Shown one piece after another: positions 1-12,380 of a stretch of DNA of 64,000 bases. This DNA is from Akebia trifoliata (taxonomy: Eukaryota; Streptophyta; Magnoliopsida; Ranunculales; Lardizabalaceae), in NCBI GenBank assembly GCA_017979445.1, contig CM030711.1:12121221-12185220 (forward strand), given 5' to 3'. Made by a program: the position numbers and the translations under genes. A model generated the notes under the pieces. It ran no database searches, was not told where the DNA came from, and saw nothing but the letters and a program-made list of their open reading frames with translations. Numbering within the stretch: the stretch's first letter is position 1; each line of letters opens with the position of its first letter.

Positions 1-199
1 ATCGAAGTAGCTGTTGGATGAAATAAAAATAAAATATAAAATATAAAAAAAACCGGTGGGTCGTTGGGCCAGGGCTGTCGAATAAGTGTGTTGGGCTTAA
101 ATGCGGGCTTTTGGGCCGACAAATATAAACGTGGGTTTTAGGCCGTCGAATTTAACGTTAAAAAGTGCAGAATTTGGGCTTTTTTGACGTAGTGGACAC

Positions 200-1233
200 C
201 TCGATGATGGATCCTACCATAATTCCCCAACAATCATATGATTCTAAATAATTCTTCGATTACAGAGCTTGAGCCAACATCTACTCATTTATTTTTGTCA
301 TTTCCTCCAACTAACAACTACAGTTCAGCCAACATCAACAATAACAGTTTATTGATCAATTCATAATCAATTAGGAGATAAATGATCAACTAATCTCGGA
401 TATTCTACCATTTTTTCAAAATAACCTTAATGACTAGTTCTAATCTTTTGAGGATTTCGATGATTGTCTATCAATAATTGATAATCCTGTTTCAATTAAA
501 GTTCAAACTCAAACCAATGAAGTTATAGTTCCAACCGAAAAAATGATGAAAATCCAACTAGGTTAGTTTACTATGCCTTTAGAAGAAAGAGATAATAGTC
601 AGTTTTCAAATGAGATAACCCACGAGAGCCAACCAATGTTTCAAATTCCCGATGAACAAGTTGATTGTTCAAATTTGGCTAAAAAAATTGATCCACCAAT
701 AGAGGAAACTGTTGTCCAAGAGGAATCAAAAATCAACTCTAAATTGTTAGTTACACCAATTTCGATCACTATCAATCCAACATTGTACCCCATCTAGTCT
801 ATCATTTCGCAAGATTGTAAAGACCATGCCTGTCTTAGAACTTTCATTTTCTTAGGGAGTATGATGGTTGAAAATTGTTTAAAAAATGTGATGACGCTAA
901 GAACTGAGGATAAACGAAGGATATTGATCATTTTCAAAAATCATTTTCATGTCCCAACGATTATCAAAATTTGTTTACCTATCATTTGGGGTGAAAAGTC
1001 GATTGTTGTGACCGTCAAATTAGATACTAGAAAAATTCCTAAGAATCAGACTTTTTAATAGGTCTAGCTGAAAACGTTAAACTTGACGCTGCTTGGGAGG
1101 CAACCCATGTGTTTTTGTTTTAAGGAATAATATAGTTAGGAAATAAAAAATTTTCAAAAAAAAAAATGTCCAACCCTAATCCCTTTTTCATTCTCTTCTT
1201 CTTCAACTTCACTCTCAATCAAACCAATCAATC
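200..1233 (+). pseudogene. Degenerate Ty3/gypsy 3' region (Athila-like)
   Basis: Short broken reading frames (for example 573-797 and 861-1058) give acidic or basic low-complexity peptides with no recognisable domain. At 1091-1106 the sequence GCTTGGGAGGCAACCC follows 'cgttaaacttgac'; this block is familiar from the 3' part of plant Ty3/gypsy elements of the Athila type, upstream of the polypurine tract. I infer that the stretch is the decayed 3' half of such an element, interrupted at 1239 by a solo LTR and resuming at 3340. Bases 1-199 show nothing I can name. The lineage call is from memory of the motif, not from an alignment. Confidence 0.4.
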
Positions 1234-1430
1234 AGTACTGTAGACATGAGAAATGTTCACCTTTGAACCTCAATACTACGTTGTTTGGAGTCGCCACCAT
1301 TCTTTTTGTAAATGGGTGTGAATGGGCACCCGAATCGATTCTTTTGAAAACCATTTTTTATGGCATTGTAGTGACTCTCAATCATGGAAAAGGTATGGTC
1401 TACCTAAGATCTAAGTAAGGGGATTCGGTT

Positions 1431-1465
1431 AGAGAATGGGGAAGGTGTTAAGCACCCCATTCTCT
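1431..1465 (-). promoter_or_regulatory. LTR hairpin, copy 1 (11-bp stem, 13-nt loop)
   Basis: Arms AGAGAATGGGG (1431-1441) and CCCCATTCTCT (1455-1465) pair perfectly around the loop AAGGTGTTAAGCA (1442-1454). The same loop with different but still complementary arms recurs in the other three Tat-type LTRs (30635, 52623, 59232). Confidence 0.7.
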
Positions 1466-2421
1466 CCACCTAAGGTGGTTACCTTTAGATTTGGCCATTT
1501 TTGAAAGGATTAAAATAACAAGTAGAATGCATGAGATGCATGAAGTGGGTGGGTGCATATAGTGTGTATGTACCTCATTGGAAGAGGTTTTGATGTTAGT
1601 GTTGACATAAGAGATATCTTATGGAAAAAGACATTCTATGGAGTCAACACACTTTTGCATGAGTTGAAATGTTGGTTTATGATTTTAGAGAAGTTCCATG
1701 AAAGGAGTTCTCTTAGATCTATAACCTTAATGCATGCATGTTTAGCTAGAAGCTTAGTGTTTTAACCCCATCAAGAGAGTTACACATTTCTTCATCATAG
1801 CCAACATGTGTGATGTGTGTGCATAGTGTACATTATGGTGCATGATATGAGAATGGGTTTAAAAGGGCTTCAACCTCCATCCTTTCGACCAAACCGCCTC
1901 AAGCATTCCATGCCCAAGGTTGAGGTTCAATCTACTCGGGATGAAGGAGGGTTCTCCATTACATCCTAAGGGTTTCTAAAAAAGAAAAAGAGAGGATTAG
2001 AAGAAGAAGATGCAAGATGAAAGAAAATAACTAAATAACTACTATCCCACCTTGTCCCCTTGGAGGTCTTGAATGACTTGAGCTTGAAAAGTGAACTTGA
2101 GAGTTAAAGGATGTAGTTGAGGGTGAGTGAGAGAGTTGAAGGTTGAGAGATGAGAGATGAGTAGAGAATTGGGTAGAGTTTTAGGTTGAGAGATGGGGGC
2201 TTGAGAGCATGAGTTATTCTTAGAAAATGAGGGTATTTATAGAGTTTTTGGAGAACTTTTGGGGATAAAGTGGTCCAACCCTAAAAATAAAGAAAATGGA
2301 CATGAGATTTAGGTTGTTTCTTTTTGGATTTTCCATTTGTATGAGGGTAAATATGACATTTGTGAAGAAACCCTAAAAACATGTTTTGATCCTTGATTTT
2401 TTGGTAAATAGAGGTGAGAGA

Positions 2422-2703
2422 ACAAAAGTACTTTTGGGAGGATGAATGGGGGAGTGACATGTGTAAAGGTGGAGTGGTAGGTAAAAAGTAGATCTTGGTT
2501 TATTTGTAAATAACTCATAAAGCAAGGGTGGAAGTGTAGTTTTTGAAATGGACAATGGGAAAACAAAAACACATTTGGGAGGGTGAATAGGAGAATGACA
2601 TGTGTAAAGGTGAAGTGGTAGGTGAAAAGTAGATCTTGGTTCATTTGTAAATAACAAATAGCAAGGGTAGAAGTATAATTTTGAAATGGACCAATGGGAG
2701 AAC
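2422..2703. repeat. Two tandem copies of a ~141-bp unit inside solo LTR 1
   Basis: The stretch starting at 2422 (acaaaagtacttttgggagg) recurs at 2563 (acaaaaacacatttgggagg). The following text (gacatgtgtaaaggtg, agtagatcttggttt, aagggt) is repeated in the same order, with scattered substitutions. It lies in the LTR and explains the overlapping minus-strand open frames there. Confidence 0.8.
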
Positions 2704-2934
2704 TCCATGTATGTACTTGAAGATTCCCACCTTTTGAGGGCATAATGGGAAGTTCTCTCACTTTTATAGATTATTACCAAAGACCAACTAACCTTTTTGG
2801 TTTGACTAAACTTTTTGAGAAGGGCATTCTTGAGTTTTCACAAAAGAAAGGTTGACTCTCCAATTAGATGATGCATTGGGTGTTGGAGGCTTATGAGGTA
2901 TCAACATGTGTCATCTTGTGAAGGGGTGAGAGAA

Positions 2935-3170
2935 TGGACTTGGTGTCGGGCTTGGGTATGGACTTGGTGTTGGATTTGGATATGGACTTGGATTGGGTTG
3001 GATATGGACTTGGGTTTGGGCTTAGGATGGACTTGGTTTTGGGTTAGGGATGTGGACTTGGGTTTGGGCTTAGGATGGACTTGGTTTTGGGTTAGGACAT
3101 GGACTTGGATTTGGGTTTGGGATATGGAATTGGATTTGGGTTTGGGTGATGGGCATAGGTTTAGGTGGAT
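2935..3170. repeat. G/T-rich degenerate repeat (TGGACTTGG-like)
   Basis: The + strand is built from variants of 'tggacttgggtttggg' and is very poor in C. One block of about 50 bp (ggacttgggtttgggcttaggatggacttggttttgggttagg) is clearly duplicated. It gives artificial frames rich in Trp, Leu and Gly on + and Pro, Lys and Gln on minus. Confidence 0.75.
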
Positions 3171-3339
3171 TAGGGACAAGGTATTGGCATGCGATGATAT
3201 GAGATGATGCATGTATGCATGAAAATGATGCAAAATAGCAATGTGGGTCCGTCGAAGAACTTGAGTTCTAAATCGAAATTAATTCGAGAAAATTTGGATT
3301 TTCCTATGGGTTCGTGCAAATTGGGGTGTCTACAAGTAC

Positions 3340-4522
3340 TATTAGGATTGCAGACTGATCATCAATTGTTGATTGAGTAGCAGAAACAGATGTTGGTCTA
3401 TATTGAGGAGACGAAGGCACAGGCCATTGAAAGTTTGGATTCAGATTATGATATGTTTAATTATTAGATTATGACGTTTTTAGATTAGTTTTCAATTCTT
3501 AGGTAGGATTTCATTTATGCAAAAACTATTTCAAAAATTATAATTATTATAACTTTCAATCTTTTCAGATCAGTTAAAATAAGATTTTGCACATTAATGC
3601 CTAATCTGTTTCAGGTACGATCTAATCTTTTTTCTCTTTTCTTACTTCTTCCATATTAAGGACAATATGTCATTTAGGTTTGGGGGTATTAGGTTAGCTC
3701 ATAATTGCATTATATTTTATTGCTAGTTTAGTTTTATATTTTCAGAAAGAAAAAAAAATTGAAAAAAAATCAATAATCAAAAAAATTATACAACACTTTC
3801 AAAATATTTTCTTCAAAATCTTTGTATGCACTTTTTACATATGAATTTCAAATCTTAGGTTCATGTCCTAACTTTTGATCATAAGTTTTTTTGGTTATTT
3901 CTCATTAAGAAAATTATAAAAAGATTACTTTGAAAAATTCACTTCTAATTGAGTACTGAAAAAAATAAGATTTTATGGAACAAGAGTTGACTCTCCTCTC
4001 TGTCTAGAGTGTTAGGGGAAACCTAATCTAGTGAACTATGACTTCCTTGTCCTTTGGTTGGTTGGTTAGAAGAAAAACAAAACTAGGGTTAATATGGCTT
4101 GCGCAGTAACTATAGGATTAAACTAGGTACCTTGGAAAGGGCTACTTGCTTTTTGAAAAAGAATACCAGAAAATGGTGAAATATGAAAAAGTAAAAAAAA
4201 AGTAGAAAATGCGAGAAAGATGTCAAAGATGACTAGAATTGCAAAAAATGAAAAAAAAAATCCAATGAGACCAAATAGTGCAGTAGGGTGAAAGACGTCA
4301 ATGGTAAAAATGTGAGTAAGTTGGAATATCACATATAAAGCCCCTTAGATGTATTAAAATGAACATCCACATCTCTTACTATTCTAGACAAGATGTTTAG
4401 TTTCGAGTTAGAACTTAGGTAAAACCAACCATTCTTAACAGTTAGGAGGTGAAATCTTATTCTTGAAAAATATGTTTTTAAAATAAAAATAAAAATTACT
4501 CAGACACTCAAAATATTTTTTA
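3340..4522 (+). pseudogene. Continuation of the degenerate Ty3/gypsy 3' region
   Basis: After removal of solo LTR 1, the sequence continues with a short coding-like stretch (about 3338-3466; QTDHQLLIE, then ETKAQAIESLDSDYD) ending in a stop. At 3672-3690 'atttaggtttgggggtatt' resembles the polypurine-like blocks near the 3' end of plant gypsy elements. The rest is AT-rich with homopolymer runs and no other recognisable feature. The minus-strand frame at 4123-4332 is a low-complexity Phe-rich artefact. Confidence 0.35.
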
Positions 4523-7500
4523 TGACACCCCGCCAAACACTAATACAAATCCTAAGGTCAAATTTCAAGGTATTAGGTGGGATTTCGAAATTTTGACATG
4601 ACTCCTTCTGTTTATGTTAGTGTTCCACGAAACTCAAAAACCTGATAAACCAAAATCCAACAAATTCTATATATAACATAAGCCAAGAGTATACAAAACG
4701 CAAAAGTTGGTAAAATTACGAACGACATATAGATAGATCAGAGTTGCGCAAAAGATAACAATATACAGGATTACAAAATTTTATCATCACTTTAACATAA
4801 ACCTATCACTCCGCCCAAAAACTATATACACCTCTTGGACACAATGACTCCTAATGAAAATAGTCTTTGTGCTCACCAGGTAGTGGACTCTAATCGTCGG
4901 TATGACCTACCAGATGATCCTCGCTCGATAACTCTATGACTGCCTCTTCGACTGTAGGCTTGAAGTTAAAAAAATAGGAAGTAAAGGGTGAGTAATAATT
5001 ATTACTCAGTAGGTCCACAAACAATTCCTACTAATAACCTCACCTAACGTGATCGAGTAATCATATTGAATCATTTCAAAAACATGCAAACTTTATAAAT
5101 TAAACTACGATTAACTGTTACATATAGCTAGGGATGAGCAACTAAACAATTTAAAATCTCACATAACATCAGTCATCTATATTCATTATACATTTTCATT
5201 CTTATGTAAATATAATTGACAACATTGAAATAGTAGATATGCTTTTTAGTTTATAATTCTAAATAGAACAACAGATACATATTACACAATGGTGGAGTAC
5301 TAGAATTAAAGAGTTGGGATTCACGATTGGATCGCTTCAGTCGAGATATAATGTTACAACAATTCACTAATTTTTAGTTCATGATTTTGTGGCTAGTTGG
5401 CGCGCGTACCACATTTGGTGACCATTTATCCGGTTCAGGCGAGCCATTTGACGTGATTGTAAGTAATGGGTCTCTTTTCGATATGTCAGAACGTTCAACT
5501 ACTACTGGATTGTTAGTGATCACTGACCAATCATCTTCGTCTATGCCTATCAGACGTGTATGTGATTCCTAAAATAAACAATTCTATTCATATACGACCA
5601 CCTTTACAATACATGTTCACTGGTAAAGATGGAGAGGAATGGACCCGGATTCTAGTTGTGACTTTGCTCTCATATGTGTCCCATACCACATATGAGCTTG
5701 GTGGTCCATAGTACACCATTTCAGATGATATGATGTATTATCCCTTCGGGCATTCACGGATTCTTTAATAACTCACAAAATAGTTACATATATATCATTT
5801 TCATTTGAAAATAAAAGAGAAATTAATAATACAGGGTTGAGAATGGATATCCAGTCTCCTACCATGCAACTGTGGCCCCCCGGCCTAAAATAAATAACTG
5901 TACTCAGAGCCTCTACGCCAACATAATTTGAATAAACATGCAACCATTCATTACACTTAGATATCCCTTCACCAACCTACACACAACATACAATGTAAAA
6001 TGCAGACATCAGTCCTCGGGTGTGATTTTGACATTTTACCATTTCATTCTCTTTCCCATTTTTTTGACATTTTCACTTTTCATGATAAATCTTTTCTCTT
6101 TTCAAACTTTCAAATTTACTTTGATCTTTCAATCGAAAAACTATCAATTTTTTATTAAAACGGGGTCCCAATAAGTACACGAAGGTAAACTGTCAAAATT
6201 GAAAAAGTTTGTAGAAATTTGACCAATTGTCGGAAACTCAAATTTTCAAAGTTCTCAAAATTGAAAATGGGTTTTTGGAAATGAAAGTCTTTAACACGAG
6301 ATTTGACACTATATAATTTTTGTAGTCTAATTCAAAGTAACGCGAAAGACATCAACTTTTGAAAATTTGTCAAAAATTTTAAAATTTACGTTTTGTTCTT
6401 GAAACTAAAATTCAGATTTTGATCATTTGAGATTTGGATATTAAAACTATTTACATTGTTCCAAAAGGGAGGGTAAAATTTTAATTTTATTAAAGAACTT
6501 AAAGTAAATGGAATGAAGTAAAGAGAATATTTACTTAAATGTTTTTAATAAAAGGAAGGGTAGGAAATCATGTACAAATCATGAGGAGGGTAGTCCAAAA
6601 GTCAAAGTCAGTTTTGGTAAAATTTTGTTGATGGCATCAACAGAATGGCTTTCGACAGGTGTCGGTGGAACCGATAGCTCCTGCTGACAACATTGAACAA
6701 TTTCATGAAATTTGGGTTCTTCAATCATTTTTCAGATTTTTCTTCCGTTCTTCAATCTCATCAACCCACCCACGAATTTAACATTTAAAATTGATAAAAA
6801 CACATCAAACGTCTATTTCTATTATGAATTGAAAATCAAACAAATAATTTCTAGGAGTTACAAATACGACACATATTCGATAAAAGTTCCTAAATGTACA
6901 TTTTGAAATCTAAGGTTACTACTAAGAAACGAAAGTCCCCTACCGAAATTCATGGATGCCAAAGGTGATAAGCTAGTACAAGAGCTTAAGTTGGATGGCA
7001 AGAGAGTTGATATTGGCTGACTTGAGTGCAAAAGAATGAGGGTTTGAAATCTTTCAACAACGACACTCTTTTTTTCTTCTATAATGGGGAACGAGCCTTT
7101 TACTAATAAGATGAAGCCTTCAGATGGAATGTTTAGAGGTTCACTCGAACTACATAACTAATTTTTGATGGAGTATGGGGAAAATGAACGAGAATGGGCA
7201 AGCACAGATGGTGAGGTTGTAGCTCTCGTCGTGACCGACAACTTTGCCTTCTTAGTCGAGGTTCAACTCTGTTTCGATCTCAACGAATCTTGAAGGGAAT
7301 GAGTTGAAACCCTTGGATTGAGAGTGGTTGTCGTTTGGCTTTTTGGAGGAGAAGATAAAGGAATAAAAGAAAGCTAACTTTCTTTTAAATAGAAAGTGAT
7401 GAGGGTATATCTGTAATTTTCTTCTCATTATTTCTAGTTTCGACCATAATTTGACTATTCGAACTCGAAGAATGGTTAATGAATATTTCATTTTGAATAT

Positions 7501-7809
7501 TTTTTTCGTTGTGGACCTAACGGTGTGGTCAAATTTTCTTGATTTTCGTTCTAACGAAATTTCACTATTTTGGATCCCATTCACACGAAATTCGAGAAAT
7601 TTTAACTTTTTCATCCGAACTCGAATTCGGACATGCTTACAGGCTAAAGTATATATTTCGACCTTTTTAAATTAAATGGCGAAGTCGATTTTCATTGAAA
7701 GTGAACATAACAATCTTACAGACTTCAATATAAGTTTTCCTTTAGAATTTACTCATAATTTCATTATCAAGTTCTCGTGAGATATGAGTAAAAAACTCGG
7801 GGTATTACA
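4523..7809 (-). mobile_element. Long solo LTR, Ty3/gypsy (chromovirus/Tekay-like)
   Basis: The + strand unit starts TGACACCCCGCC and ends CTCGGGGTATTACA. Read on the minus strand it therefore begins TGTAATACCCCGAG and ends GGGGTGTCA, the usual TG...CA ends of long chromovirus LTRs. Flanking pentamers are TTTTA (4518-4522) and TTTTT (7810-7814), four of five matching, so the target duplication is only probable. The unit is 3287 bp. It includes LTR-like text such as the palindrome at 4989-5008. No domain of gag or pol was seen inside. Small frames at 5381, 5938, 6712, 7252 and 7451 have no recognisable product. The lineage is an inference from the end sequences. Confidence 0.6.
4989..5008. repeat. 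Perfect 20-bp palindrome
   Basis: TGAGTAATAATTATTACTCA reads identically on both strands. It lies in the long solo LTR, just outside the text 'aggtccacaaacaattc'. It could form a cruciform or RNA stem. Confidence 0.9.
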
Positions 7810-8107
7810 TTTTTGGAATTTTTGAAATCGAAGAATAGAAACTTAAAACTTTGTTCAAACGTAAATGACCTTTGACTGATTTGTGAAATATCGTTATATT
7901 CGTCTTACATACTTTTATTTTGATTTTGATATTTCTGTAAAGTGTTAGAATTTTGTGAGTATATTCCTTACAAACCTTCATGAGTTAAACTCGTCCACTA
8001 GAGGTAACTTAGGGGTTTAAGGGCTTACTGCATATACTAAATACAGTCAGAAACCTCATGAAAGAGGTGTAGTTTAAATTTAAGTTTTGCTCGGGACTAG
8101 CAAAATC

Positions 8108-9393
8108 GAGATTTGGGGGTGTGATAAGGTCCCATAAAGCCATTTTTGGGACCGTAATTACACAAATATTATCAACACTTAGTTGTTATTTATCTCAACT
8201 AAACATAAATTGTATTAATTTGCTAAATTATAGAAACTAATGGATTTTCTTACTATTTACAGGTAAAAAAGGTAAAATTCGGAAGCAAATATTTTTGTAA
8301 CAATTTTTATTATAATATACGAGTCAAAAGGGAGCATCCAACCAAATCTTGGAGTAATTCGTCACCACGTCACAGTAGGGCCTTAGTGTTCCGTAATAAT
8401 CTTGAGGAATTATGCATCGATATTCGAGCTAAACATTCTAGATGTTTTGGCAGTTGTAACTGAAGGTTCTTCTCGAATCAACTCAAACAAAAATCCGACC
8501 CAATAACTTGAATAGAAATCTATAAATTTAGGGGTTGCCCTAAAGGAAGGGGTCCCTCTTGGGTCCCTCTTCTTCTTCCAAATTCTCTATAATTCTTTTG
8601 ATTTTTAGATAGAGAAATCTTGATTGTAGTGAGAGTATCAAAAGATTTTCTTTCATTTTTCTTTTTTAGTTCTAGTTGTAGTTTTATTGTAAGATCATCA
8701 GAGAGGAATCAAAGTGTAACATAGTTATCTTCATCTTCTTCTTTACCACATTTTACTTATTTTACTATTGCCGTAATTTGCTCCTTGTGATGATCGGATA
8801 GACTCTCCTTAGAGAGATTAAGGATGCCGGAGCAAGTTCATCTTAATATTATTATTTTAATACCATTATCTCTACTTTAAATTGTGATCTAGTGAAGCCT
8901 CTTATGATGAGACTATCCAACTTGTACCTCTAATTCAAACTTTGATGATTATTGCTTAGATAAGTTTAAGAAAAATCAACCTCCGTGATGAATTGAGATA
9001 TAAATCGGATAATCTCTTCTAAGTTCATAATTTACATAGATATTGTGTGGTTGTATTTAATTTTTAATCGATTTACCTTCTGATCCACGAGTAATGACTT
9101 GCTACATGGATCGAGTTAAAATTAGAATTATTCAATAATAAGGACAACTTCCTCTAAGCCATTTTTCATTATCTTTCAACCTCTATTTTCTGTTTCAATT
9201 TCATTTACAAATTAGCTGTCATTTTCTATTCTATTTTTACAAATCTATTTTTAAAGAATCTGTTTTCATTTTCAATTCGAATAAATATTTGAATCACGAT
9301 TGTCCCTATGGAACGAATCCTACTTATCAAAGTTTTATTATAATATTTGTTCAATCTACATACTCTGCAATCTCTACATAAGTATTACTACCA
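8108..9393 (+). mobile_element. Polypurine tract and LTR-like region of the old gypsy element
   Basis: The text 'gctcgggactagcaaaatcgagatttgggggtgtgataagg' (8089-8129) matches the 3' end pattern of plant Ty3/gypsy elements: a CTCGGGACTAGCAA block, then a polypurine-like ATTTGGGGGTG (8111-8121), then a TG-starting LTR (TGTGATAAGG at 8120 or TGATAAGG at 8122). At 9299-9330 'gattgtccctatggaacgaatcctacttatc' resembles text found near the end of such LTRs. The right LTR boundary cannot be fixed because the tandem array starts directly after it. This region and 200-4522 are probably parts of one element. Confidence 0.4.
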
Positions 9394-12380
9394 GAGAGCT
9401 CCATTTTTAAATATAGAGGACTATGTATACAAGCAGCCCAAAAATTTATTAAGATGCGTATTTTTTTAAGGGCACCTCATTATTTTAAAAAAAGTTTTTG
9501 GCACATCTTATTATTTGGGCACACCTATCTATTATTAATATTATTTTTTTTCCACTCTCCATCTTCGTCATCACTTCCAGTCACCACTTCTTCCATTGTA
9601 ACGGTTAACATTCTTCCTCATCCTCTTCTTCTTTCATCATCATAGCACAAGAATCAGAAAAAAAAAAAAAATTAAACGAAAAATTCAGGTCATCAGTGAC
9701 AATAAGAGGCTCTCGACATGGCTTCGACAATGTTGGCAGCTTCCTGTAGACATAGACATAAATTTTTTTAAAAAAAATCTATGTTGATAGGTGCCTGTTG
9801 TTATGAATCAAGCAATGTGGACATTGTTCTGTCTACACAGACCAAAATTAACTTTTTTTTTTCCTAAAAATCAAGAAATAAATGATTTTTTTTTTACAAA
9901 TTAAGATTCCATTATTTATGAAGGCCAAACTTAAATATTCCCTCTAGGCTCTACATGAAGGTGTGAAGTGATATAGAGACAAAATTTTAATTTTGAAGCC
10001 TGGTTGGAGTTTGATTTGGACGGCTTCATCTCTAAATATAGAGGATTGTGTATACAGGCATTCCAAAAATTTATTAGGATTCTTATTTTTTTAAGGGCAC
10101 CTCACTGTTTTAGAAAAAGTTTTTGGCACCTCATATTATTTGGGTACACCCATCTATTATTATTATTCTTCTTTTTCCATTCTCCATCTTCGTCATTACT
10201 ACCAATCTCCACTTCTTCCACCGTAATGGTTAACATTCCTCCCCCTTATCTTCCCCTTTCATCATCATAGTACAAGAATCAAAAGAAAAAAAAATTAAAC
10301 GAAAAATTCAAGTCATTAGTGACAACAGGATGCTCTCGACATGACTTTGACAATGTCGATAGCTTCCTGCTGACATAGACTTGAATTAAAAAAAAAAAAT
10401 CTATGTCGATAGGTACTTGTTGTTACGAATCAAGCAATCTTGACATTATTCTGTCTACGCAGACCAAACTTAAATTTTTTCTGAAAATTGAGAAATAAAT
10501 GATATATTTTTTTTTTTGTAAATTAAGATTCCATTATTTATGAAGACCAATATTAAATATCCTCTCTAGACTCTGTATGAAGGCGTGAAGTGATATAGAG
10601 ACAAAATTTTCATTTTGAAGTTTGGTTGGAATTTGATTTAGAGGGCTCCATCTCTAAACATAGACGATTGTGTATACAAGCACTCCAAAAATTTATTAGG
10701 ATGCTTATTTTTTTAAGGGCACCTCACTATTTTTAAAAAAGTCTTTGGCACCTCATATCTTTTGGGCACACCCATGTATTAGTATTCTTCTTCTTCTTTT
10801 TCCACTCTTCATCTTCGTCATCACCACCAGGTACCACTTCTTCCACTTTAACGATTAACATTTCTCCTCCTCCTTTTCCTCTTTCATCATCCTAGTACAA
10901 GAATCAAAAGAAAAAAAATTAAATGAATAATTCAAGTCATCAATGTAAAAAGGAGGCTCTCGACATGGCTTTGACAATGTCGGCAGCTTCCTGTTGACAT
11001 AGGCCTAAATTTAAAAAAAAAACTATGCCAACATATACCTATTATTATAAATCAAGCAATGTTGATATTATTCTGTCTACGCAAACCAAACTTAAATTTT
11101 TTTTCCTAAAAATTGAGAGATTAAATGATTTTTTTTTGACAAATTAAGATTACATTATTTATGAAGACCAAACTTAAATATTCTCTCTAGACTCTATATG
11201 AAGGCTGTAGTGATGTAGAGACAAACATTTCATTTTGAAGCCTAGTTGGAGTTTGATTTAGAGGGCTCCATCTCTAAATATAGAGGACTGTGTATACATG
11301 CACTCAAAAAATTTATTAGGATACTTATTTTTTTAAGGGCACCTCCCTATTTTAAAAACCATTTTTGGCTCCTCATATTATTTGGGCATACCCATCTATT
11401 ATTATAATTCTTCTTCTTCTAATCTCTATCTTCGTCATCACCACCAGTCACCACTTCTTCCATCGTAATGATTAACATTCCTCTTCCTCTTTCATCATCA
11501 TAGTACAAGAATCAAAAGAAAAAAAGTTAAACGAAAAGTTCAAGTCATCAATGAAAATAGGAGGCTCTCGGCAATGTCGGCAGCTTTCTGTTGACGTAGA
11601 CCTGAATTAAAAAAAAATCTATGTTGACAGGTACCTGTTGTTATAATCAAGCAATGTCAACATTGTTCTGTCTACGCAGACCAAACTTAAATTTTTTTTC
11701 CTGAAAATCGAGAAATAAATGATGTTGTTTTTCAAATTAAGATTTCATTATTTATGAAGACCAAACTTAAATATTCTCTCTAGACTCTGCATGAAGGCGT
11801 GAAGTGATATAGAGACAAAATTTTCATTTTGAAGCATGGTTGGAGTTTGATTTGGACGGCTCCATTTCTAAATATAGAGAACTGTTTATACAGGCACTCC
11901 AAAATTTTATTATGATGCTTATTTTTTTAAGGCACCTTATTATTTTAAACAAAGTTTTTGGCACCTCATATTATTTGGGCACACCCATCTATTATTATTA
12001 TTCTTCTTCTTCTTCTTCCACTCTCCATCTTCGTTATCACCAGAAGTTAGTACTTCTTCCACCGTAACGGTTAACATTCCTCCTTCTCTTCTTCTTCTTT
12101 CATCATCATAGTACAAGAATCAGAAGAAAAAAAAGTTAAACAAAAAATTCAAGTCATCAGTGACAACAGGAGGCTTTCGTCATGACTTTGACAACGTCGA
12201 CAGCTTCCTATCGACATAAACTTGAATTAAAAAAAAATCTATATTGACAGGTACTTATTGTTATAAATCAAGCAATTTCGACCATGTTCTTTCTATGCAG
12301 ACCAAACTTAAATTTTGTTTTCCTGAAAATTGAGAAATAAAATGATTTTTTTTTTTACAAATTAAGATTCCATTATTTAT
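9394..12380. repeat. Tandem array of a ~620-bp unit, 4.8 copies
   Basis: Copies start at 9394, 10019, 10641, 11261 and 11855, each with 'ga(g/c)ggctccatctctaaatatagagga' or a close variant. Spacings are 625, 622, 620 and 594 bp. Every copy repeats the same order of blocks: 'gtatacaggcactccaaaaatttattagga', 'ttttttaagggcacctca', 'cttcgtcatcaccacc', 'catcatagtacaagaatca', 'gctctcgacatggctttgac', 'attaagattccattatttatgaagacc'. The fifth copy stops at 12380 after 'ccattatttat'. Each unit holds a small frame (MEFDLDG...) with no recognisable domain. Copies differ by point changes and small indels, so the array is not recent. Confidence 0.9.

Larger units (their letters stand above)
1239..3334 (-). 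mobile_element. Solo LTR, Tat/Ogre-type Ty3/gypsy (copy 1)
   Basis: The 2096-bp unit begins TGTAGACA and ends TGTCTACA on the + strand. It is flanked by the perfect 5-bp target duplication AGTAC (1234-1238 and 3335-3339). Read on the minus strand it starts TGTAGACACCCCAATTTG, the same start as three other LTRs in this window. No primer site or polypurine tract adjoins it, so it is a solo LTR left by LTR-LTR recombination. It contains the block GGAGTCGCCACC (1287-1298) and the hairpin described at 1431-1465. Long open frames inside it (2309-2780, 2893-3233) come from base skew and repeats, not from genes. It sits inside the older gypsy remnant. Confidence 0.88.

Noticed and set aside
2309..2780. 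Two overlapping minus-strand frames of 135-150 residues
   Set aside because: They lie inside solo LTR 1 and come from a duplicated 141-bp segment; no domain, and both frames are equally open.
2893..3233. Open frames on both strands (Trp/Leu-rich and Pro/Lys/Gln-rich)
   Set aside because: Low-complexity product of the TGGACTTGG-like repeat in the LTR.
7252..7675. Frames of 120 and 74 residues
   Set aside because: Inside the long solo LTR, overlapping on opposite strands, with no recognisable motif.
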